From positions 55,612 to 119,611 of the forward strand of contig NZ_ALXE01000018.1 in the NCBI RefSeq assembly GCF_000295955.2: DNA of 64,000 nt. Direction: 5' to 3'. Both the position numbers and the translations under genes were made by a program. Below, in pieces: positions 8,215 through 17,470 of this stretch (position 1 is the first letter of the stretch; the number at the start of each line of letters is the position of its first letter). The stretch is from Pantoea sp. A4. GTDB lineage: Bacteria > Pseudomonadota > Gammaproteobacteria > Enterobacterales > Enterobacteriaceae. The notes under the pieces were generated by a model. The model saw nothing but the letters and a program-made list of their open reading frames with translations, did no database searches and was not told the origin of the DNA.

Positions 8215-8562
8215 CTACACCCCCGTCAGGATTGCATAGTCATCGGCCAGCCGCTCGAAGGTGTCCGCATAGCGAATGGCCTGCATCACCTCGTCAGCGC
8301 CAGCCGCGATGGGGTCAAGCTCAGTAGATGCGCCGAACAGGATGTAATCGCCGGTGTCGGCCAGCGCGTATTCGGTCCAGATGGTATTTTTCACCACCTT
8401 TTCACTACCAATGGCACCCAGGCGCTTCGACAACCCACCCTCATAATCGCAAGCGATGATTTCTGGCGCTGCGAATCCCTGCGGATCGCCATATTCGTTC
8501 GGGCCGAGGTTACGCCAGATAGTGGCCTGAGCTGTGTACGACCAGTTGGCTAATGAAGACAT
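8215..8562 (-). CDS. Head-tail joining (head closure) protein
   Basis: The product has 115 residues. The size, beta-rich character, an N-terminal NWSYTAQATIWR stretch and the place between the connector and gp10-like genes fit a head closure/stopper protein. The family is called from synteny more than from motif. Confidence 0.6.
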   Translation of the reverse strand: MSSLANWSYTAQATIWRNLGPNEYGDPQGFAAPEIIACDYEGGLSKRLGAIGSEKVVKNTIWTEYALADTGDYILFGASTELDPIAAGADEVMQAIRYADTFERLADDYAILTGV

Positions 8563-8563
8563 C

Positions 8564-8731
8564 TCACGACCTCCAGCCGATTACAGTGGGCTTTTCCGCC
8601 GCGATACGCTTACAGTTGAAAACCCACTCGCCGCTGCTGTTTACATAGCCGGTGGTTTCCCGGCCAGTGGACGTCTTGAGCCACACACGCTCGAATGGCT
8701 TGGGCGGCGATGCGGGAGATTGCCAATTCAT
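8564..8731 (-). CDS. Small conserved phage head-tail module protein
   Basis: This 55-residue gene starts at the ATG at 8731, with a GGGAGG ribosome site that is itself the end of the upstream connector gene, whose stop codon overlaps it. The product (MNWQSPASPPKPFERVW at the start, VIGWRS at the end) has a beta-rich middle with TGRETTGYV. It fills the gap between connector and head-closure genes exactly, which supports it as real. Function unknown, probably structural. Confidence 0.6.
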   Translation of the reverse strand: MNWQSPASPPKPFERVWLKTSTGRETTGYVNSSGEWVFNCKRIAAEKPTVIGWRS

Positions 8732-9108
8732 CAGCATCCTCCCACCACGTCGAAGAAGCCAACGGACGTGCCCGAGAGAGGCAGGCCACTGAGGCATCCG
8801 TTCGTGTCCCATGCCAGTATCTGCTTGTACAGGTAATCCGTACCGGCGCTGTCGTAGGTGAACGAGCGTGACGCACCAGACGGAGCTGACTGTGAAGCAA
8901 TCTTTCTGGCACCGGACAGGGCGGCCAGTCGCGCGGCTGCATAGATAAGCATGAGCTTCTGCAGGCTTTCGGAGTAGCCCGCCCCGTCCATACATGCAGA
9001 CGTGGCGTTTACCTGTTCGAGTAGCAACTGCAGGACGGCATCAGGTACCGTGAAGCCCAGTTCAGCTATCAGCGGTTTTACGTCATCCAGCGTGATTTGG
9101 GCTGCCAT
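8731..9108 (-). CDS. Head-tail connector (gp6-like adaptor)
   Basis: The product has 125 residues, mostly helical, with MAAQITLDDVKPLIAEL at the start and a typical adaptor helix with LIYAAARLAALSG. It fits the gp6/gp15-type adaptor that docks below the portal. It follows the coiled-coil protein gene and precedes the small 55-residue gene with overlapping codons. Confidence 0.65.
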   Translation of the reverse strand: MAAQITLDDVKPLIAELGFTVPDAVLQLLLEQVNATSACMDGAGYSESLQKLMLIYAAARLAALSGARKIASQSAPSGASRSFTYDSAGTDYLYKQILAWDTNGCLSGLPLSGTSVGFFDVVGGC

Positions 9109-9110
9109 GG

Positions 9111-9470
9111 TTACTTATCCTTTTTCAGTGCTTCTGCCAGCGCAGCCTCTGCATCATCAGCACGCTTGGTTTCGGCGGCCAGCGCATCTGCATGAGCCTT
9201 TTCTGTGGCTTCGGCCTGATCCTTCAATGCCTGGTTCTGCGCCAGCGCATCGCTCAGTTGTGATTGAAGCAAGCTGGTGTCCGCAGTCCCGGCTGAGATA
9301 TCAACAGCAGTTAATTTGCTGCCCTTCTTCTCTTTGGTTTCTTTAGCCTTGCCGGAATCAATCCAGCGCTGTGCGGTTTCGTCGCTTACTTCAACCACTT
9401 CACCAACCCCCAGCTTTCGGAGGTTGGCACCGGCATGAAGACTACCTGAGGTGATTTCTACCAGTGCCAT
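9111..9470 (-). CDS. Phage head protein with C-terminal coiled coil
   Basis: The product has 119 residues. Residues 1-40 contain a GVGEVVEVSDETAQRWIDSG segment like the small FI/adaptor-associated domains that follow capsid genes. The C-terminal 55 residues are a low-complexity Ala/Glu/Lys coiled coil ending in EALKKDK. It directly follows the capsid gene with ten bases between. Likely a head-completion accessory protein. Confidence 0.55.
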   Translation of the reverse strand: MALVEITSGSLHAGANLRKLGVGEVVEVSDETAQRWIDSGKAKETKEKKGSKLTAVDISAGTADTSLLQSQLSDALAQNQALKDQAEATEKAHADALAAETKRADDAEAALAEALKKDK

Positions 9471-9479
9471 ATTTGCTCC

Positions 9480-10565
9480 TTAGCTTGAGGCATGGATTAC
9501 GGAGTACTTGTTGTTGATGTCCTGCTTGACCATCAACCCCATTGCACCCCAGGTGCGCCAGATGTAATCGCTGTTGTAGTGCGGTCGCGGCTCTGCAACA
9601 GAACCAACTGCCTGCCCTACGATCGGCGCGATAACCTGAGCGGTAAGCGGCACAATCACAATCTCGTTCCCAGTCAGCTGGCTGTCTTCCTTGATGGCGG
9701 AGATACCAGTCAGCTTCAGCAATTCAGCCAGGATGGTTCCGCTCTGATAGTTATCAGAGAAGTAACGCTCCAGGTTGGAAATGATGTCGCCAGATACATA
9801 CCAGGTCTGATCTGCATACTGGTTATTGATGCGGCGCATCTGGTCACGCAGAGCGATAGCAGCGCTGCGAATGGCAGCAGATGTTGCTGCCGCAGAGCTG
9901 AAGTCGATGTTCAGGCCTGAAGCTCCGAGGTCGATTTGCATCACGCGCTCATCATCGCGCAGTCCTTTCCAGGTCAGGCCATCGAACACCGCCCAGTTAC
10001 CCGCCTTATCCTTGAAGCCGTTGAAGATGTAATCGACGTATTTGCGACGAACATCATCAACAGAGCCACGCTGTGCGTCACCCTGAGACTGAAGTGCTGA
10101 AGGGCTGTTGAAGATAGGGTCACGCCATTCAAACTTGAAGCCTGAATCGTGGATTGGCACCATGGTGCCGTCGAAGGTGTAGCTCTTCGCATCCAGTGCC
10201 GCGCCGATCTGACCGGACATTGAGGTGTGCGCCCAGCCACGACCCCCGGTACGGGCATAATCGTAACGCGACTGCTCAAGACGAACTGAGCGGGACAGTG
10301 GCATCAGATCGTTCAACAGCGTGAACTCAGTGTTGGGTTCGAACTGCTGAAGCACGGTCGTGTCATACGCACGGTAAAGGCGACGGATATCATCCACAGC
10401 GTTTACCGCATCAAGTGAGCCATTCTCACCAAAGCGAGTGCGGGCAAGGAAGTCAGCCATTGACTGAGCAGAAGCAGCACGCTCGCGCTCAAGGTTATTA
10501 AACTGCCACTGGTTGATTTCCAGATTTCCGGTGCGCTCGCCCATAGAGCGGGAAAATACAAACAT
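9480..10565 (-). CDS. Major capsid protein (DUF6260 type)
   Basis: The product has 361 residues. It contains a helix-rich N-terminal arm and LMPLSRSVRLEQS, GGRGWAHTSMSG and RRINNQYADQTWYVSGD segments, typical of HK97-fold capsids grouped as DUF6260. The order protease/scaffold, decoration protein, capsid on the minus strand supports it. No delta domain is obvious; the scaffold seems supplied by the C-terminal half of the DUF2213 protein. Confidence 0.8.
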   Translation of the reverse strand: MFVFSRSMGERTGNLEINQWQFNNLERERAASAQSMADFLARTRFGENGSLDAVNAVDDIRRLYRAYDTTVLQQFEPNTEFTLLNDLMPLSRSVRLEQSRYDYARTGGRGWAHTSMSGQIGAALDAKSYTFDGTMVPIHDSGFKFEWRDPIFNSPSALQSQGDAQRGSVDDVRRKYVDYIFNGFKDKAGNWAVFDGLTWKGLRDDERVMQIDLGASGLNIDFSSAAATSAAIRSAAIALRDQMRRINNQYADQTWYVSGDIISNLERYFSDNYQSGTILAELLKLTGISAIKEDSQLTGNEIVIVPLTAQVIAPIVGQAVGSVAEPRPHYNSDYIWRTWGAMGLMVKQDINNKYSVIHASS

Positions 10566-10575
10566 TCAGTGCTCC

Positions 10576-11010
10576 TTACTTGAACACAACGCGAATCAAA
10601 TCACCCGCAACCGCAGTGGTGGACTGATCTTCTTCGATATAAGCGAATACAGCAGCGTCGTCTGCTACTGCAGTAATCTGGCCGTTAGCAACCGCCACTG
10701 GCTGACCTTTGGTGTAGGTGCCAGCAGCGGCACGCACATTAAGGAACATGCCTGGCAATGGCTGAATACCAACAACCAGCTCATTAGCCGCGATATTGTC
10801 ATCAACGCTGAGGCAGCGAAGATAGTCTTTGTTCGCCACGTACAGGATGCTGGACTCAGCTCCTGCTACAGACGCGGTGAACTTGTCTGCAACGCTGAAG
10901 AAGCCGATTGTGCCGGGCGCAGTAGCAGCGATAGCGCCGCCTTCACGGTTAAGCAGTGGGTTTGGGAACACACCGCCAGCGTGAATTACGTGTTTTCCAT
11001 CTTTAGCCAT
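10576..11010 (-). CDS. Capsid decoration protein
   Basis: The product has 144 residues, beta-rich, with short Gly/Ala/Val repeats (ANELVVGIQPLPG, GTYTKGQPVAVANG) as in capsid cement proteins of the DUF2190/gpD-like groups. It sits just before the major capsid gene with a ten-base gap. Assigned by position and composition. Confidence 0.6.
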   Translation of the reverse strand: MAKDGKHVIHAGGVFPNPLLNREGGAIAATAPGTIGFFSVADKFTASVAGAESSILYVANKDYLRCLSVDDNIAANELVVGIQPLPGMFLNVRAAAGTYTKGQPVAVANGQITAVADDAAVFAYIEEDQSTTAVAGDLIRVVFK

Positions 11011-11013
11011 GTC

Positions 11014-12414
11014 TTACTCCGGCATTTCGCTGAATGATTCGTTGGTGTTTACCTGATGGCGCATAACGCCGTTCAGACCGTGGGATTTCTGGCATTGAGC
11101 GTAAAAGCCATCGAGAGCCGCGCCATCGAGCGCATTAACCGCCAGATCGTCGAGCTGGAACTTAGCTTTCACTGCGGCGCGCTTTTCGCTCTTCTCTTTG
11201 TCAGAGTTGGCGGCCATGCCAGACTTAATGCCAGCCAGGTCTTCTGCGATTAATTTCGCCCAGGCTGGCATTTCTTCGCTGTTGGTCGCGGTTTCTTTGG
11301 CCTTCTTGTCATCTGCCTCTTTCTTTTCACGGGCAGCCTTCTCTTCAGGCGTTTCTTGCTTATCAGCCGCTTTCTCAGCAGCCATCTGGTTATAGGCATC
11401 CATCAGCTCGGCATCGGTTTTGCCTTCGGTCGGCTTACCAGCTGCTTTCAGCGCATTAACAATCAGTTCTTTCATCGGATCTGTTTCTCCGTTGGTTTTA
11501 ATTTCGTACTCAGTGGGTTTGCGCACGACTTCTACAGGTTCGCCGACGAATTGAGCGGTGCCGTCATCGTCGATGAGGTACTTCTGCTGATACATCTTTT
11601 CGCCTTCGCGATAGATGAACTTGTCCGGCCATACGGATTCAGGCCAGCCAAAATAGTTGTCACCCTTGCCTTCACTCAGCTTCACGCTGATGGCACGCTG
11701 AATATCGTCAAAGGTGAAGTTGGAAGCGTTGGTGAAGAAGAACTTCGTTTTGTTAAAGAAGCCCTCTTTGGTGCAGTTAGAGGCGTCTGACAGGTTGGCG
11801 ATTTCGATATGCTGCTCTTCGCCCTCAGAGTTAACGAAGATGCCAACGCCTTCCTCTGGCGTTCCAGCGCCCGGCTCGTCAAGCAGGACGGCAACATGGT
11901 CAAACAGCATGTTGGTGGCAATCTCGTTGTACTTCTTGCCTTTGGATTCGCCATTCGCTGCGATACCGGAATAGAGCAAGCCGGTCGAAATATGGATCGG
12001 TTCAACACTGTTCCCCGCCGCCATTTCATCCAGCCGGTTGACTAGGCGCTTGCCTTTATCACTTCCCTCGGCATATTGGCGATCAACATACATGTCGCCA
12101 GACACCTTCCCGTCTTTATGGCTGACGTTCTGCAGCCATGCCCCGACGTGGTAATTGTTCACCGCCCGGACATCCCGAGCGGAAACGTGCTTACCGTCCA
12201 CTTTCGGGTGACCGAAAGGCATCGGGTTACGCTCAAGGGTGTTATAGGCCTTTGCTATTTCGGCTGCCGGGTACAACTTCCGGTTCATCACAATGTCATC
12301 GACTACAGGCGTGATGCCGCGAACCACAATGTGTGGCTTACCGTCGATAGTCTCAGTGGTGATGTTTGAAGCGGAGTTGACGACGGTCAGCACGTTAACG
12401 CGGTTGCGTTTCAT
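11014..12414 (-). CDS. DUF2213 prohead protease with C-terminal scaffold
   Basis: The product has 466 residues. The N-terminal 210 residues match the DUF2213 pattern (PFGHPKVDGKHVSARD, VHISTGLLYSG-like segment and MLFDHVAVLLDEPGAG). They are believed to be a capsid maturation protease. The C-terminal third is charged and helical (EKAAREKKEADDKKAKE), as expected for a scaffold that is degraded during maturation. It lies between the head morphogenesis and decoration genes. Confidence 0.8.
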   Translation of the reverse strand: MKRNRVNVLTVVNSASNITTETIDGKPHIVVRGITPVVDDIVMNRKLYPAAEIAKAYNTLERNPMPFGHPKVDGKHVSARDVRAVNNYHVGAWLQNVSHKDGKVSGDMYVDRQYAEGSDKGKRLVNRLDEMAAGNSVEPIHISTGLLYSGIAANGESKGKKYNEIATNMLFDHVAVLLDEPGAGTPEEGVGIFVNSEGEEQHIEIANLSDASNCTKEGFFNKTKFFFTNASNFTFDDIQRAISVKLSEGKGDNYFGWPESVWPDKFIYREGEKMYQQKYLIDDDGTAQFVGEPVEVVRKPTEYEIKTNGETDPMKELIVNALKAAGKPTEGKTDAELMDAYNQMAAEKAADKQETPEEKAAREKKEADDKKAKETATNSEEMPAWAKLIAEDLAGIKSGMAANSDKEKSEKRAAVKAKFQLDDLAVNALDGAALDGFYAQCQKSHGLNGVMRHQVNTNESFSEMPE

Positions 12415-12438
12415 GCTGTGTCCTCTTGGGGGGATTGA

Positions 12439-13398
12439 TTAATCTGCCTTCTGCCAGTCTTTCCTTTCTGTAGCCAGGCGTTCTACTAGGCCCGGATTAA
12501 CGACTTTACCCTTTTCATCAAGAATCACCGGTATCTGGCTGCAATAGCAGTGGTAGCGGTTGCCACGTTCGCTGTAGAACGTTTCAACCTCTTCAGTGGT
12601 ATAGGTATGTCCATGTCTTGCTGCATGCCATGACCGAGTTGTGGGCTTCAGAGCAGAGAGCCAAAGCACAGCAGTGTTTAGCCCCAGTCTATCCCGAGCC
12701 CAGTCAGTTTCCATCCACTGGGCCTTGCGTAACGCCCCCACCTGCTCAGTCTGGGCAATGTTCTTGGCAGTGGACATCGATACATCGAGCCTTCTGCTGA
12801 TGATGCTTGCTGTTTCTCGCGGGTTAATCCCCCGACCGATTGAGTCAGAAATCACATTAGCCAGATTCGCGCGGGCCGCATCGCTAATGCCCTTCCAGTC
12901 GCTATACGTCGATACGTATGCAGCTGATATCTGGTTCTGATAAGCCGGTGTGCTTAGCAGTTGCGCCAGCGTGGTTTGCTGTTCGTAAGCCTGAGACTGA
13001 ACGGAGAGGTTGGTGAAGGCAGCCAGCGTGCCGCGTTCATACTCAGCAGCTACATAGCCAAGCGCCCAGTGGTTATTGCTGCCGCCCTCCAGCAGGGAAT
13101 CATCCAGTATCACCTGCGTCTGCTGAAGAAGGTCGGCCAACTGGGCAGCCGTCATGTCATAAACATACGTGCCAGCGTTCACTTGGTAGATAACATTGCC
13201 ATGTACCGCATGAGATGAATTACCCACCCGCTCGGTCCCGGTTAGTCGAGCATCAAACAACTGCCTGAGGGCCAATTTTATCCGGTAGTAGCGGTTTTCA
13301 ATGTCGCGAATCATCCGGTTTACCGGTTTAGCTGACTGTGTTGGGTCAGCTTTATTACGTGGTATCACCGGTGTTCGGATTGTCTTCAGGGTTATCAC
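12439..13398 (-). CDS. Phage head morphogenesis protein (Mu gpF-like)
   Basis: The product has 319 residues. The segment RGINPRETASIISRRLDVSM followed by IAQTEQVGALRKAQ and then a Cys/His-rich end (NRYHCYCSQIPV) is the classic SPP1 gp7/Mu F minor head protein signature. It overlaps the portal gene by 44 bases. Such proteins are packaged inside the head near the portal. Confidence 0.85.
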   Translation of the reverse strand: MITLKTIRTPVIPRNKADPTQSAKPVNRMIRDIENRYYRIKLALRQLFDARLTGTERVGNSSHAVHGNVIYQVNAGTYVYDMTAAQLADLLQQTQVILDDSLLEGGSNNHWALGYVAAEYERGTLAAFTNLSVQSQAYEQQTTLAQLLSTPAYQNQISAAYVSTYSDWKGISDAARANLANVISDSIGRGINPRETASIISRRLDVSMSTAKNIAQTEQVGALRKAQWMETDWARDRLGLNTAVLWLSALKPTTRSWHAARHGHTYTTEEVETFYSERGNRYHCYCSQIPVILDEKGKVVNPGLVERLATERKDWQKAD

Positions 13399-14782
13399 TC
13401 AGCGGGTCTCCTGGTGGAGGCGGTGGCAATTCGTTTTCAGCGATAGGCTCTAACTCACCAACAGCGCGAATCTCGTTTTGCTCGATTGCCGGGGTGCCGT
13501 AAGCGGCCTGAGTTTTCTGCGCCACATCTGCCATTGCCTGCATATTGGCAATTTTTTCTTTCTCGCTCGGTGCGAGTAAATCAGACCAGGCGAGTGTTAC
13601 CTCGCCTGAGGTCGGTGGGGCAATAGCACCCATAGTCCAGAAGCGTTCAATTATGGCTGTAACAACAGCGGACTGGAACCCCCAGCGCCGCCCGTTGCAG
13701 CGTTTAGCCCAGTCAGTTTTATCCTCATCAGACGCCAGCCGCCCAGTCTGTTGACCGAACTGAATGGTGAACGGACACTGAATCGACGCAGCGAACTCAT
13801 TCGCGGTGACTGTCCATGTCGGCTGCGGATCGGCAGCGGCCACGGAGAGAACGGATGGCGCGCCTGCCTGCATAACCAGAGCCGCATCGGTGCCACGGTT
13901 CATTCTGGCAATCTTATCGTTGAGCGCTTCGCCGAGGTCTTTAAACCCGGCTGAGACTGCCTGTGCCGATAGGATTGCCATATCGGTGTCTTTATCGAAT
14001 GCAATGCCTAGCTGGCGGCTGGCGTTCTTCAGGAACCCTTCCGAACTACCACCGGACACTTTTTCCAAATCGAGCAGCTTGTTGTAACCAGCTCGCAGGA
14101 ATGGCACGCCGGAAAGCATGTTTTCATCTTCAGAGCCTTCACTGAGGATGATGATGCGGTCAGGATGAACGGTAACACCGCGCACAGGCCCGTAACTGCC
14201 ATCATCACCTACGGGCTGCTCGTTGAAGTTGTAGCTGACAGGCTGGCCGTAGGTATCAGACATGGTGTCAGTGTCGAAATTTCCCGGCTTAACCTGTGAC
14301 TCCCAAGCGGGAATAAGTTTTACAATGGCCTTATCTTTCAGCCTGGTAACCACTGTGCGATCGACCGGCTGGCTCCACTCCCGCCCATCTTTGAACTGGA
14401 TAAGCAGCGCCGAGTACCGGCCAATCAGATTGCGACGATCCGCATCTTTGATTTTCGGCCAGTGCTTCTTAAGCAACTTGGTAACCTGTTTTTCCCAGTA
14501 GGTGGTATCTGTCGCCTCTTTGGTTTCATCGCCATCAATAATCGTGGGGTTGTCTATCCAGCAACTATCAAGCAGCTTGTGAACAGCGGCATGGGCAACT
14601 GCGTTACGCTCATAGGCGCGGTAGTACTGCTCAAAACCAATCTGGTCGGGGTAGCCGAACTCATCCCATAGCTTGGTTCGCTTGGTGTTGCCATTTACCC
14701 CGGCATAGAGGGAGCGCAGGCGCCCCACGGTAGCGGCCAGCGCGTTTACGAGGAAGTTTTCCCCCGGTTTTAATTCACTCAC
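13355..14782 (-). CDS. Portal protein (DUF1073)
   Basis: The product has 475 residues. The segments FEQYYRAYERNAVAHAAVH, GRYSALLIQF and GQQTGRLASDEDKTDW are characteristic of DUF1073 portals. The ring forms the DNA entry vertex and binds terminase. Databases sometimes label this family anti-CBASS Acb1-like because some members carry a fused Acb1 domain. I see no pair of H-x-T motifs and the length is that of a simple portal, so I do not assign that activity. A proline-rich tail (ELPPPPPGDP) ends the protein. Confidence 0.85.
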   Translation of the reverse strand: MSELKPGENFLVNALAATVGRLRSLYAGVNGNTKRTKLWDEFGYPDQIGFEQYYRAYERNAVAHAAVHKLLDSCWIDNPTIIDGDETKEATDTTYWEKQVTKLLKKHWPKIKDADRRNLIGRYSALLIQFKDGREWSQPVDRTVVTRLKDKAIVKLIPAWESQVKPGNFDTDTMSDTYGQPVSYNFNEQPVGDDGSYGPVRGVTVHPDRIIILSEGSEDENMLSGVPFLRAGYNKLLDLEKVSGGSSEGFLKNASRQLGIAFDKDTDMAILSAQAVSAGFKDLGEALNDKIARMNRGTDAALVMQAGAPSVLSVAAADPQPTWTVTANEFAASIQCPFTIQFGQQTGRLASDEDKTDWAKRCNGRRWGFQSAVVTAIIERFWTMGAIAPPTSGEVTLAWSDLLAPSEKEKIANMQAMADVAQKTQAAYGTPAIEQNEIRAVGELEPIAENELPPPPPGDPLSDNPEDNPNTGDTT

Positions 14783-14791
14783 TGGTGCTCC

Positions 14792-16264
14792 TTAGAAGAA
14801 GATTGCGCCGGTCTGTTTGCGGTTTATTTTCGCCACAGCGAAGTAGCGGAATGCATCCGCGCCATGCGAGGTGAAGTCATGCAGTGGTTTGTCTTTCCAG
14901 CAACCGCGCTTGTCATCCCACTCCTTGCGATAGCCTTCAAGATGGGATATTCCCTCTTCGCATTTCACGGCGTCGAAGGCGCATTTGGGGAGAATTTCAC
15001 GCACCGAGTCGATGCCGGTATCAACACCCAGCTTTGGTGCGACCTTGAAGCGAATGGAGTACATCTGCCCGTCAATTTCAAAACCTTCAGCAGCGATCTG
15101 CTTGCGGCTCTTGCCGTCGCCAGCAAACTCACGGTTGTCTATGTCGTGGGGTGCCCAGTGCTCGCCGTATTGGTAACCACGGTCTTTCAGCACCTTCATG
15201 TAATGGCGCAGGCCTTCACCGCTGTTCTCGTAGTAGTCGATGACGTGAAATTCTTCGCCAACCTCACGGACGAACCATATTGCGGTGGAATCACCAACAC
15301 CGATGTCCCAGAAGGTGTGTACTGGCTGGTGAGAGTTATCAGGCAAGTCGCCAATGCGCTTGCTGGTGTAGAGATGCCGGAACTGGCTGGCGTAATAGGC
15401 ACCTTCAACTGACTGCTCAAATGCTTCAGCCGGTATGGACGGATATTCGCGCTTCATATCGTCGCCGAGCGTTTTCTCTTTGGCGTAATACCAGGCTTTC
15501 TGACGCTCACTCAGCGTTACACCGTGTTTAACCTCAATCTCATCGAAGTAATCGATCAGACGTTGCGGTATGGCTTCAACCGGGTCGATTGCGTACTGCG
15601 GATTCTTCCACCACGAGAAAAAGAAAAACTTCCAGTCGAGGTTGGACAACACCTTGCCGAGCAACTGCGCCTTCTCTGCCGACTGGCAATAGTCGAAGAA
15701 GTAGCTGGCCCTACCCTCTGCTGTACTCTCTATCGTGGTGAAGCAATCGCTTGAGACTGCCTCGAATGCGCCAGTGACAATCTCACGGGCTTTGTCGGGA
15801 AACTTGGCGCATATCTTTCCGAACTCAGAAACATGCAGGTAACGCAGTGTGCCACCGCGAAATGACGTGCTTACGTAGAGTGAGCCGCCTTTCTTGAATA
15901 CCAACTCTCCCGCCGAATCATTGCTTGCCGGATTGGCAGCTCTGATTTCGGTCGGTAGCCTGTCGTAGGCGTATTTCACCTTTTCACGAAACAGGCGTTT
16001 GGCATCATTCAACGTGTGGGCGATCAGCGCACATTTTGCAGCCTCGAACAACGCAGCATCCAACTGGATAATGCAGACTTCCGTGGTGAAACCTAACTGC
16101 CGAGCTTTCAGGATTATGTTCCTGGTGTGCATACCCTCAAAGTATTCAAGTTGCTCCGGCGTCATGTTGAACCGAACCGTCTTGCCTCCTTTGTCGGTTA
16201 TCCAGTAGAGGTGATTCAGCCGCCAGAGTTTGTCGCGCAGAAGCGCAATGTGTTCCGGCTTCAT
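14792..16264 (-). CDS. Terminase large subunit
   Basis: The product has 490 residues. The ATPase part has a divergent Walker A, KARQLGFTT (53-61), a Walker B-like LHVSEFG (143-149) and a coupling motif TTIESTAEG (176-184). The nuclease part starts at HTFWDIGVGDST with Asp320, and ends with HGADAFRYFA near residues 468-477, where the final metal-binding Asp is expected. It pumps DNA into the prohead and cuts the concatemer. It abuts the small subunit gene by two bases. Confidence 0.95.
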   Translation of the reverse strand: MKPEHIALLRDKLWRLNHLYWITDKGGKTVRFNMTPEQLEYFEGMHTRNIILKARQLGFTTEVCIIQLDAALFEAAKCALIAHTLNDAKRLFREKVKYAYDRLPTEIRAANPASNDSAGELVFKKGGSLYVSTSFRGGTLRYLHVSEFGKICAKFPDKAREIVTGAFEAVSSDCFTTIESTAEGRASYFFDYCQSAEKAQLLGKVLSNLDWKFFFFSWWKNPQYAIDPVEAIPQRLIDYFDEIEVKHGVTLSERQKAWYYAKEKTLGDDMKREYPSIPAEAFEQSVEGAYYASQFRHLYTSKRIGDLPDNSHQPVHTFWDIGVGDSTAIWFVREVGEEFHVIDYYENSGEGLRHYMKVLKDRGYQYGEHWAPHDIDNREFAGDGKSRKQIAAEGFEIDGQMYSIRFKVAPKLGVDTGIDSVREILPKCAFDAVKCEEGISHLEGYRKEWDDKRGCWKDKPLHDFTSHGADAFRYFAVAKINRKQTGAIFF

Positions 16265-16266
16265 GG

Positions 16267-16866
16267 CTACCCCTTAGCTAAATCATCCATCAGATCGGAT
16301 AGTTTCTTCGTTGCATCATCGCCGGTAGGCCCGTCAATGTCATATGCCTGGCGCTCAAGGCCAATCAGGTTCTTTAACGCATCGCTCAAGGCTTTAACTG
16401 ACTTAACGCGCTCTGGCATGCTGATGATCGACTGGTATATCTCATTCAGTCGGTCACGCCCGTTGTCGTCAGGTTCAAACATCATCTCGCCAAGTTTCCG
16501 TAGCGCGTCTACGTCTGCGCACTCAGCACCCAACTCATCAAACAGAGCGTTGGTTATCTCACGTGCCCGCCGGATGTCGCCTCGATGTTCCATGCGAACA
16601 TTAGCTATTACCTCCGCTGATGCTTCAATTAGTTGCCGCTCGGAAACCGCCTTTTCGGTGGAAACCAGCCTGGAAACCTCGCGTTTGGAAACCAGCGCAT
16701 CAGCCTTAGCCTTTATCTTGGCTTTAAGGTCTCGCTCCCAACCATCACGCTTTGCGCGCTTGTTGATTGCGGTATGCGTTACTCCTTGCTGTGAAGCAAT
16801 TTCGCGGACAGATAGCAAACCAGCCCGGTAAGCTGATTCGATAGCCTCCCAATCTGGTGATGCCAT
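16267..16866 (-). CDS. Terminase small subunit
   Basis: The product has 199 residues from the ATG at 16866, which has a GGAG ribosome site. A longer upstream frame lacks one. Residues about 10-40 contain a helix-turn-helix (LLSVREIASQQGVTHTAINK) for recognising the packaging site, followed by a long charged helical oligomerisation region. It precedes terL directly. Confidence 0.85.
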   Translation of the reverse strand: MASPDWEAIESAYRAGLLSVREIASQQGVTHTAINKRAKRDGWERDLKAKIKAKADALVSKREVSRLVSTEKAVSERQLIEASAEVIANVRMEHRGDIRRAREITNALFDELGAECADVDALRKLGEMMFEPDDNGRDRLNEIYQSIISMPERVKSVKALSDALKNLIGLERQAYDIDGPTGDDATKKLSDLMDDLAKG

Positions 16867-16877
16867 GTTTACTCCAA

Positions 16878-16900
16878 TAAAAAACCGCCCGAAGGCGGCG
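16878..16900 (-). terminator. TTCG-loop intrinsic terminator
   Basis: A GC-rich stem (GCCGCC with GGCGGT) closed by TTCG and followed on the minus strand by six Ts lies between the 77-residue gene and terS. It resembles the terminators around the tail-module cargo genes. Confidence 0.8.
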
Positions 16901-16903
16901 CTT

Positions 16904-17137
16904 TCACTTAACTGTTTTGGGGAACCCAACTGAGTTCGGATCGAAATCTCCATCTGGCTGATCTTCTATCTTGGCCCAGTGGTGAATCTTATCCGTAGTG
17001 TTGTACATGTCACCCAAAAGATATATTTGACCTAGACTGTGATTTTCTTTGTCGTACTTCGCATATGCCAAGCCTTTATTCGTAGACAGTAAAATCCACC
17101 CTGAATAATCAGGTCTCTCTTCAAAGCTTTTCCACAT
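16904..17137 (-). CDS. Small hypothetical phage protein
   Basis: The product has 77 residues from the ATG at 17137 with a GGAG site; a longer start at 17182 is less likely. It contains a WKSFEERPDYSGWILLST stretch and HHWAKI, reminiscent of the small DUF551-like phage proteins that have a W...L pattern and a terminal hxW motif. The similarity is weak. It has its own terminator. Function unknown. Confidence 0.55.
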   Translation of the reverse strand: MWKSFEERPDYSGWILLSTNKGLAYAKYDKENHSLGQIYLLGDMYNTTDKIHHWAKIEDQPDGDFDPNSVGFPKTVK

Positions 17138-17260
17138 GTTAACTCCATCAGCTTTAGGGGTTTCAAGCCCCCATTTAATCATTGAGCTAATGCGTTAACA
17201 ATCATCATCAGGCGCGCTCGAAAATGCGCCCAGCAACAAGAGCCGCTGTGAAAGTGGCTC

Positions 17261-17470
17261 TCACTTTTTCTTTTTGCTCTGGCATTTGGTTGCCCACGCT
17301 TTGGCTATGTTCAGGCAATCGTCGAACATCTTGCTCTTGCCGCTGGCAGAGGATGATCGGTGATAATAGTTCACCGCTTCACGTGCCCCGATGTGTGCAA
17401 CATCTACATCGAAACCAAGCCTTACCAACTCAGAGATAACGTTCTTCTCAATAAACTGGACTGGTGTCAT
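17261..17470 (-). CDS. Small hypothetical phage protein
   Basis: The product has 69 residues, with a four-base ATGA overlap with the upstream Rha-like gene, so translation is coupled. It is a short helical protein ending in a basic CQSKKKK tail. I do not recognise a family. A hairpin with arms GAGCC/GGCTC at about 17239-17262 follows its stop and may end the transcript. Confidence 0.55.
   Translation of the reverse strand: MTPVQFIEKNVISELVRLGFDVDVAHIGAREAVNYYHRSSSASGKSKMFDDCLNIAKAWATKCQSKKKK

Noticed and set aside
13355..14782. Anti-CBASS (Acb1) activity in the DUF1073 portal
   Set aside because: The family label comes from fused members. This protein has simple portal length and no visible pair of H-x-T motifs.
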